A stretch of 64,000 bases of DNA from Brevundimonas sp. GTDB lineage: Bacteria > Pseudomonadota > Alphaproteobacteria > Caulobacterales > Caulobacteraceae. The stretch covers positions 1-64,000 of the forward strand of contig JACVCC010000004.1 of assembly GCA_016742215.1 (NCBI GenBank), written 5' to 3'. The position numbers were made by a program, and so were the translations under genes. The notes beneath the pieces were generated by a model. It was given only the letters and a program-made list of their open reading frames with translations, did not search any database and had not been told where the DNA came from. Below are positions 58,950-64,000 of this stretch, piece by piece; the stretch's first letter is position 1; every line of letters starts with the position of its first letter.

Positions 58950-59894
58950 ATGCCCGCCGCGCCCCGCGCCCGTCCTGCAGACCTTTTCACGCCCGAGGAG
59001 TGGGCGCCGTTCCAGTCGCGCCGCGCCTGGGTCGGGCCCCTGCTGGTGCTGCACTGCTGGGCGGTGATCGCACTGGCGGTCGCGGTCGGGGTGCTATGGC
59101 CGATCCTGATCCCGCTGTGCGTGGCGGTGATCGGCACGCGGCAGCTGGGGCTGGCGATCCTGATGCATGAGGCGGCGCATGGCGGTCTGTCGACCCATGC
59201 TCGCCTGAACGACTTTCTGGGCCACTGGCTGTGCGCCGTGCCGGTCGGGGCCAGCCTGAACAGCTACCGCCCCTATCACCTGGCGCATCACCGCTTCGCC
59301 CAGCAGCCCGAGGATCCGGACCTGGCCCTGTCGGCCCCCTTCCCGGTCACGCCGGCCTCCCTGCGCCGCAAGCTGGTCCGAGACCTGACCGGCCAGACCT
59401 TTTTCAAGCAGCGCGTCCTGTTGCCTCTGGCCGCCATGCGGGGCCGGACGGCGCAGCGCGCGACCGACGACCACGCCTACGAAGCCATCGTCACCGGCCG
59501 CTCGATCGGTCCCTTCCTGATCTTCAGCGCGCTGACGCTGGCGGCCTTCGTGGCTGCGGGTGTCTGGTGGGCGTGGTTCGCCCTGTGGCTGCTGCCGATG
59601 GCGACCTGGTTCCCGATGGTCACGCGCCTGCGCAACATCGCCGAGCACGCCTGTGTCGAGGGCTCGGCCGAGGACCCGTTCCGCGCCGCCCGCACCACCC
59701 GCGCCGCATGGTGGGAGCGCGCCTTCATCGCCCCCTACTGGGTCAATTTCCACGCCGAGCACCACCTGTTCATGCACGTCCCCTGCTGGCGCCTGCCGGC
59801 CCTGCACAGGGCGGTGCGCGGCAAGCCGCAGGGCGCGCGGATGGAGGTGGCCGGCGGCTATGCCGAGGTGCTGCGCGAGGCCGCGTCCCGCTAG
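58950..59894 (+). CDS. Membrane fatty acid desaturase
   Basis: A 314-residue di-iron membrane enzyme. The three histidine boxes are HEAAHGG near residue 73, HLAHHRF near 110 and HAEHH near 270. Hydrophobic helices lie around residues 30-65 and 187-215. It introduces a double bond into a membrane acyl chain or related lipid; the position is unknown. The gene is divergent from the XRE operon over a 133-base gap containing two inverted repeats. Its TAG overlaps the map stop in a CTAG shared by both strands. Confidence 0.88.
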   Translation: MPAAPRARPADLFTPEEWAPFQSRRAWVGPLLVLHCWAVIALAVAVGVLWPILIPLCVAVIGTRQLGLAILMHEAAHGGLSTHARLNDFLGHWLCAVPVGASLNSYRPYHLAHHRFAQQPEDPDLALSAPFPVTPASLRRKLVRDLTGQTFFKQRVLLPLAAMRGRTAQRATDDHAYEAIVTGRSIGPFLIFSALTLAAFVAAGVWWAWFALWLLPMATWFPMVTRLRNIAEHACVEGSAEDPFRAARTTRAAWWERAFIAPYWVNFHAEHHLFMHVPCWRLPALHRAVRGKPQGARMEVAGGYAEVLREAASR

Positions 59895-60658
59895 GCGGCG
59901 GCCTTCTCGTCGGGCCTGAGGGTCAGCACGCGGACGCCGTCCTTCGTCACCGCCACCGTGTGCTCGAACTGGGCCGACAGCTTTCCGTCGATGGTGGTGA
60001 CCGTCCAGCCGTCATCCGCCGTCTCGGTGCCCGCGCGCCCCTGGTTCAGCATCGGCTCGATCGTGAAGGTCATGCCTTCCTTGAGCGTCAGCCCGCGGCC
60101 CGGCTTGCCGAAGTGAAGGATCTGCGGGTCCTCGTGCATCTCGCGGCCGATGCCGTGGCCGCAGTAGTCGCGCACAACCGAGTAGCCGGCCTTTTTCGCG
60201 TGGGTCTCGATGGCATGGCCGATGTCGCCGAGGGTCGCGCCGGGCTTCACGACCCGGATGCCCTTCCACATGGCTTCATAGGTCGTACGGACCAGCCGCT
60301 TGGCCGCCGCAGACACCTCGCCGATCATGTAGGTCTTGCTGGAGTCGGCGATGAAGCCGTTCTTTTCCAGCGTGATGTCCAGATTGACGATGTCGCCGGC
60401 CTTCAGGATCTCGGTCGCCGAGGGCACACCGTGGCAGACGACGGCATTGATCGAGCAGTTCAGCACGAAGCCGTAGCCGTACTGGCCCTTGCTGGCCGGC
60501 CGCGCCTTCAGCTCGTCAACGATGAAGGCCTCGACCCGGTCGTTGACCTCCAGCGTGCTCATGCCCGCCAGCGTCAGGCCGTCGAGGTAGGTGAACACCG
60601 ACGCCAGCAGGCGACCGGACTCGGCCATCAGTTCGAGTTCCTGCGGGGTCTTGGTCAT
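59891..60658 (-). CDS. map: Type I methionine aminopeptidase
   Basis: A 255-residue protein of normal length. The metal ligands appear in order: Asp in GDIVNLDITLEKNGFIADSS near residue 95, Asp about eleven residues later, His in YCGHGIGREMHEDP near 170, Glu in GMTFTIEPM near 202 and Glu in SAQFEHTVAV near 235. It removes the initiator methionine from new proteins. Its ATG overlaps the stop of the ParD-like gene by four bases, so the two are translated together. Confidence 0.95.
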   Translation of the reverse strand: MTKTPQELELMAESGRLLASVFTYLDGLTLAGMSTLEVNDRVEAFIVDELKARPASKGQYGYGFVLNCSINAVVCHGVPSATEILKAGDIVNLDITLEKNGFIADSSKTYMIGEVSAAAKRLVRTTYEAMWKGIRVVKPGATLGDIGHAIETHAKKAGYSVVRDYCGHGIGREMHEDPQILHFGKPGRGLTLKEGMTFTIEPMLNQGRAGTETADDGWTVTTIDGKLSAQFEHTVAVTKDGVRVLTLRPDEKAAA

Positions 60659-60867
60659 GCCGCGGCCCCCGCGCGATCCGGCTCGCCCACGCCCGCCGCC
60701 TTCAGCTCGCGCGCGGCCAGCTCCTGAAAGGTCAGCCCGGGGTTCAGTTCGCCCAGCATCCCGATCCTGATCCAGAACGCCGCCTGGGCATTGATCGACC
60801 GGCAGGACGCCTTGCTGGCGCGACGTAGCTGCTCGTGCAGCTCGTCCTCGATGTTGACGATGCCCAT
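60655..60867 (-). CDS. ParD-like family protein coupled to map
   Basis: A 70-residue protein starting GIVNIEDELHEQLRRASKAS followed by CRSINAQAAFWIRIGMLGE, the ribbon-helix-helix pattern of the ParD-like family (PF11903 as I recall it). ATG 60867 has GAGGG eight bases upstream; the longer frame has no such site. A ParE-type toxin gene is absent: the downstream partner is map, with an ATGA overlap. It may therefore be an autoregulator of map rather than an antitoxin. The ParD-like/map pairing recurs in proteobacteria as far as I remember. Confidence 0.8.
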   Translation of the reverse strand: MGIVNIEDELHEQLRRASKASCRSINAQAAFWIRIGMLGELNPGLTFQELAARELKAAGVGEPDRAGAAA

Positions 60868-60968
60868 GGGCGACCCTCGGAATATACGTTTCGTATATGC
60901 CATATATTGGCGAGGCTGGGGCACGGCAACCGCTATCGCCTGCGCTGTAAGCCCGCTACTGACCGCGG

Positions 60969-61613
60969 GTGATCTCCGACCCTGAAGCCTTCATTCTCGC
61001 CAACACCCGGCTGCAGCCCGTGCCGCATGCGCCGGAGATTTCGCTGTGGGTGGCGGACGAGCTGACGCCGATCTGGCGGCTGACCGAGGAGGAGCTGGGG
61101 GAGATGGGGGTGCCGCCGCCGTTCTGGGCCTTCGCCTGGGCAGGCGGGCAGGCGCTGTCGCGCTGGCTGCTGGATCATCCGGAAGAGGTCGTCGGCAAGC
61201 GGGTGCTGGACTTCGCGGCGGGCTCCGGTTTGGTCGGGATCGCGGCGATGAAGGCGGGAGCCGTCTCGGCCCTGTGCGCCGATATCGATCCGTTCTGCGG
61301 CGCGGCGGTGCGGTTGAACGGGGAGGCGAACGGCGTGGCCCTGACCTTCACCGCGCAGAACCTGCTGGATGCGCCGCCGCCCGACGTGGACGTCATCTGC
61401 GCCGGCGACGTCTGTTACGAAAAGCCCATGACCGAGCGCGTTCTGGCCTGGCTGGGCGAGGCGAAGGCGCGGGGCGCGCGGGTCATCATCGGCGACCCGG
61501 GCCGCACCTATTTCCCGAAGGCAGGTCTGGAGTTCCTGGCCGAGTACCGGGTGCCCACCACGCGCGAGCTGGAGGATCAGGAGGTCAAGCGGTCGTCGGT
61601 GTGGGCGCTGTAG
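60969..61613 (+). CDS. METTL20/ETFB-lysine-methyltransferase-like SAM methyltransferase
   Basis: A 214-residue class I methyltransferase starting at GTG. PPPFWAFAWAGGQALSRWLL near residue 48 and the SAM motif VLDFAAGSGLVGIAAMKAGA near 79 are typical of the METTL20 group. The substrate-side motif occurs in ICAGDVCYEKPM near 143, and IIGDPGRTYFPKAGL follows near 177. Bacterial METTL20 proteins methylate lysines of the electron-transfer flavoprotein beta subunit; older annotations call them nicotinamide methyltransferases. No ETF gene is in the window. It is divergent from the ParD-like gene. Confidence 0.82.
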   Translation: MISDPEAFILANTRLQPVPHAPEISLWVADELTPIWRLTEEELGEMGVPPPFWAFAWAGGQALSRWLLDHPEEVVGKRVLDFAAGSGLVGIAAMKAGAVSALCADIDPFCGAAVRLNGEANGVALTFTAQNLLDAPPPDVDVICAGDVCYEKPMTERVLAWLGEAKARGARVIIGDPGRTYFPKAGLEFLAEYRVPTTRELEDQEVKRSSVWAL

Positions 61614-61776
61614 GCTCCTCGGCGGGATCGGGCGAGAAATGGATGTGCCGGTCGGGCGCCGGATCGTCGGAATGATCCTCGCCCGACATCTCCGAGGCGG
61701 CCGGTCGGCCGAGGCCGCGCGCCTTCTCGAGCTCGGGGTCGCGGCTGAAGCCGGGATCCTTCATCGACATGGTCAT
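61585..61776 (-). CDS. Possible small hydrophilic protein
   Basis: A 63-residue frame starting at the ATG at 61776, with AAAGG about ten bases upstream. It begins TMSMKDPGFSRDPELEKARG and continues as a charged, proline- and acid-rich chain (EDHSDDPAPDRHIHFSPDP) without predicted helices in the membrane. It overlaps the end of the methyltransferase gene by 29 bases on the opposite strand. The amino-acid composition looks like a real protein rather than an antisense shadow, but I recognise no family. Confidence 0.45.
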   Translation of the reverse strand: MTMSMKDPGFSRDPELEKARGLGRPAASEMSGEDHSDDPAPDRHIHFSPDPAEEPTAPTPTTA

Positions 61777-61882
61777 CACGGGGCCTTTCGGAAGCTTGAG
61801 AGTACGCCTTGGAAAAATCCCGACGGCGGAATCGGTTGCGGCGCAGCTTGGTCGATCCGCCATTGAGGACCATGTTTGCGGC

Positions 61883-62266
61883 ATGACCCGGATCGCTCTC
61901 GCCCTTGCCTTACTGGCCGTCGCCGGGCCGGCGCTTGCCCAGACCCCGCCCCGCGTACCGCCGGCCGGTCTGTCGGCCTTCGACCGGCATCAGTTTCAGG
62001 CAGAACAGCACCGCCAGCGCATGGACCAGCTTCGCAACCAGTCCGACCAGCGGCAGGCGCTGACCAACCAGCTCCGGCTTGACGGCGAGCTGGCCCGCCA
62101 GCGCGTCGAGCGGTCGCGACAGGCCGACCCCTATGCATCGAATCCGCCCGCTATTCGCTCGCCGGAAGAGGAGCGGGCGGCCCGGGAGGCGGCGACCGAA
62201 CGGCGTCGCCGGGCGGCTTCGGACGTCGGCCAGATCGACGACTGGCTGGATCGCCGCCCGAACTGA
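61883..62266 (+). CDS. Small exported glutamine/arginine-rich protein
   Basis: A 127-residue protein: signal peptide TRIALALALLAVAGPALAQ with cleavage after the alanine, then a highly polar helical segment rich in Gln and Arg (FQAEQHRQRMDQLRNQSDQR near residue 43), likely a coiled coil, and an RERRRR-like region ending IDDWLDRRPN. I recognise no family. ATG 61883 is the start that places the signal peptide at the N-terminus; the ribosome site is weak. It lies 69 bases before the zinc peptidase gene and may be co-transcribed with it. Confidence 0.65.
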   Translation: MTRIALALALLAVAGPALAQTPPRVPPAGLSAFDRHQFQAEQHRQRMDQLRNQSDQRQALTNQLRLDGELARQRVERSRQADPYASNPPAIRSPEEERAAREAATERRRRAASDVGQIDDWLDRRPN

Positions 62267-62334
62267 TCGTTTCGCATCCCTTCCCCTCGCTCCGCGTTCC
62301 GGCCTAGCTTGGATCTGAAAGCGGGAGGACGACC

Positions 62335-63177
62335 ATGCGGTGGGAAGGCGGACGGCGCGGCGGCAATATTGACGACCGGCGCGGAATGGGCGGCGTCGGG
62401 ATCGCAGGCGGGGGCGTCGGCGCCCTCGTATTGGCGGCCATCGGCTATTTCGTCTTCGGCATCGATCCGCAGACCACCCAGCAGATCACCAGTCAGCTCG
62501 GCGGCGCGACCCAACAGGAGGGCGCGCAGGGCAGTCCCGAGGATCAGGCCGGACGTTTCGTCGACGTGGTCGGCACCAATATCGACGACGTCTGGAAGAC
62601 GAAGCTGCAGGGCTACCGTCCGCCGACCGTCACCCTGTACGAACAGGGCACCAACACCGGCTGCGGCTTCGGCCAGGCGGCCATGGGGCCCTTCTACTGC
62701 CCGGCCGACCAGCACGTTTATCTGGACCTGTCGTTCTGGGCCGAGATGGAGCGGATGGGCGGATCGAGCGCCGAGTTCGCCCGCGCCTATGTGATCGCGC
62801 ATGAGTACGGCCACCACGTCCAGACCCTGACGGGCGCGTCGCAGCAGGTGCAGCGGGCCCAGCAACAGGCCCGCAGCGAGGCCGAGGGCAATCGCTACTC
62901 GGTCGCGCTGGAGCTTCAGGCCGATTGCTACGCCGGCGTCTGGGCCGCCAACGCCGCCGCCGTCTCGAACGGCGAAGTCGCTGTGACGGCCGCTGACATC
63001 GAGGAAGGGCTGCGGACCGCTTCGGCCATCGGCGACGACGCCCTGCAGCGCAACGCCGGTCGCAGCGTTTCGCCCGACAGCTTCACCCACGGCTCGTCGG
63101 CCGAGCGGGTGGCCTGGCTGCAGCGCGGCTATCAGTCCGGCGATCCTTCGGTCTGCGACACTTTCCGCGCCCTGTAG
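62335..63177 (+). CDS. YpfJ-type neutral zinc metallopeptidase
   Basis: A 280-residue protein. After a short Gly/Arg-rich head ([16 protein letters not shown]), one membrane helix at about residues 22-42 anchors it, so the rest is periplasmic. The zinc site is [15 protein letters not shown] near residue 150, and the third ligand region is [12 protein letters not shown] near 196. YIxLDLSFW-type and [17 protein letters not shown] near 115 are family features. Substrate unknown. GGAGG-like sequence precedes the ATG at a normal distance. Confidence 0.9.
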   Translation: MRWEGGRRGGNIDDRRGMGGVGIAGGGVGALVLAAIGYFVFGIDPQTTQQITSQLGGATQQEGAQGSPEDQAGRFVDVVGTNIDDVWKTKLQGYRPPTVTLYEQGTNTGCGFGQAAMGPFYCPADQHVYLDLSFWAEMERMGGSSAEFARAYVIAHEYGHHVQTLTGASQQVQRAQQQARSEAEGNRYSVALELQADCYAGVWAANAAAVSNGEVAVTAADIEEGLRTASAIGDDALQRNAGRSVSPDSFTHGSSAERVAWLQRGYQSGDPSVCDTFRAL

Positions 63178-63217
63178 AACGCTTGTTGCAGCGCACACGA
63201 CGCGGCAAGGTCGCGTC

Positions 63218-64000
63218 GTGACTGCAGCCGCTTCCGCCTTCGCCTCTTCCCGCCGTCTTGTTCTCAAGATCGGTTCCGCCCTGCTGACGGAGGGCGGTCG
63301 CCCAAACCTGTCCCGCCTTTCGGTGCTGGGCGAGGAAATCGCCGGCCTGCGCAAACGCGGTGTCGAGGTGATCGTCGTGTCGTCCGGCGCCGTGGCGCTG
63401 GGCCGGGCGCGGCTGGGTCTGTCGAAGTCAGCACGGCTGGATGAGAAGCAGGCCGCCGCCGCGGCAGGACAATCCCTGCTGATGCAGGCCTGGGAGACCG
63501 CACTGTCGCCCCACGGCCTGACGCCCGCACAGGTGCTCCTGACGCGCGAGGACACCGAGCGTCGCCGCCGTTGGCTGAACGCCCGCTCGACGATGGACGC
63601 CCTGCTCCGCCTGGCCGCCGTGCCGGTGGTCAACGAGAACGACACTGTCGCCACCGAGGAGATCCGCTACGGCGACAACGACCGGCTGGCGGCGCGCACC
63701 GCGCAGCTGGCCCGGGCGGATCTGCTGGTGCTGCTCAGCGACATCGACGGGCTGTATGACGCCGACCCGCGCAGCCATCCGCACGCCCGACACATGCCGC
63801 TGGTCGAAACGCTGAACGCCGGCGTCATGGCCATGGCGGGCGACTCCAACGCCGACGCGGCGGTTGGAACGGGCGGGATGCGCACCAAGCTGGAAGCCGC
63901 CCGGATCGCTCGCTCGGCCGGATGCGCCACGATCATCGCCTCCGGCCTGAACGATCGCCCGCTAGGGGCGATCGCGGACGGCGCGCCGGCCACCCTGATC
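63218..64000 (+). CDS. proB: Glutamate 5-kinase, 3' end outside the window
   Basis: The first 261 residues of ProB (usual length about 370) from GTG 63218; the right edge cuts it. Visible parts are the amino-acid-kinase fold: [14 protein letters not shown] near residue 14, [18 protein letters not shown] near 52, [20 protein letters not shown] near 130, [14 protein letters not shown] near 173 and [15 protein letters not shown] near 215 (ATP site). The C-terminal PUA domain is missing from view. The enzyme phosphorylates glutamate as the first step of proline synthesis. Confidence 0.93.
   Translation, partial: MTAAASAFASSRRLVLKIGSALLTEGGRPNLSRLSVLGEEIAGLRKRGVEVIVVSSGAVALGRARLGLSKSARLDEKQAAAAAGQSLLMQAWETALSPHGLTPAQVLLTREDTERRRRWLNARSTMDALLRLAAVPVVNENDTVATEEIRYGDNDRLAARTAQLARADLLVLLSDIDGLYDADPRSHPHARHMPLVETLNAGVMAMAGDSNADAAVGTGGMRTKLEAARIARSAGCATIIASGLNDRPLGAIADGAPATLI

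Noticed and set aside
60655..60867. A type II toxin-antitoxin system
   Set aside because: A ParD-like protein is present, but the coupled gene is map and no toxin frame lies on either side.
1..64000. tRNA, rRNA, insertion sequences, integrases, CRISPR arrays
   Set aside because: No cloverleaf, transposase motif, long direct or inverted repeat pair, or regularly spaced repeat was seen on reading; a computed scan was not possible.

Overview
The window looks like chromosomal DNA of a high-GC alphaproteobacterium, most likely Caulobacterales and perhaps Brevundimonas. This is inferred from TonB-receptor-driven maltodextrin uptake with a LacI regulator, GH97, GH15 and an SLC45-type MFS transporter, and from codon use; there is no rRNA or marker gene to prove it. 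I see no tRNA, rRNA, insertion sequence, integrase or CRISPR array.

Bases 1-1284 hold the end of a UDP-glucose dehydrogenase and a membrane sterol-desaturase-type hydroxylase. Bases 1394-22343 are one long, mostly tightly packed minus-strand surface-polysaccharide locus. Read in transcription order it encodes a WbpM-type membrane dehydratase, an oxidoreductase, acetyltransferase and aminotransferase set for a 3-acetamido sugar, a Wzx flippase, a HisH/HisF/amidotransferase trio that builds an acetamidino group, an acyltransferase, a glycosyltransferase, a complete UDP-N-acetyl-L-fucosamine pathway (fnlA, fnlB, fnlC), its probable transferase (WbuB type), a GlmU-C-terminus-like acetyltransferase, a WecA/WbpL-like initiating phosphosugar transferase, and a tail of oxidoreductase, cupin, C-methyltransferase-like and PIG-L deacetylase genes. 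The strand ends at a strong hairpin terminator at 1324-1350. Fnl enzymes, WbuB and an amidotransferase trio together suggest an acetamidino L-fucosamine-type residue.

Bases 22690-28448 run the other way and supply export and polymerisation: a Wza-like lipoprotein, a Wzc-like tyrosine autokinase, an unrecognised TPR/jelly-roll membrane protein and an O-antigen polymerase/ligase. Next come a PP1-type phosphatase, a small exported protein behind a strikingly folded leader, an M48/PDZ lipoprotein protease, a ManC-AGE fusion, an S8 autotransporter protease with 33 consecutive prolines, and a secreted protein of unknown function.

Bases 36492-52685 form a maltodextrin locus: sugar MFS, TonB receptor, periplasmic alpha-amylase, alpha-glucosidase, LacI repressor, GH97, SLC45-type transporter, esterase and glucoamylase. 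TGCAAA-type candidate operators lie in both divergent promoter regions. Polymer would be cut outside or in the periplasm, imported through the TonB receptor, hydrolysed by periplasmic and cytoplasmic glucosidases, and the sugars taken up by two MFS carriers.

Bases 52724-64000 are mixed chromosomal genes: UDP-glucuronate 4-epimerase, Amt, UbiA, a DUF3298-type lipoprotein, an alpha/beta hydrolase, a small XRE regulator with a membrane partner and two perfect inverted repeats, a fatty acid desaturase, a ParD-like gene overlapping map, a METTL20-like methyltransferase, two small ORFs, the YpfJ zinc peptidase, and the 5' part of proB running off the right edge.
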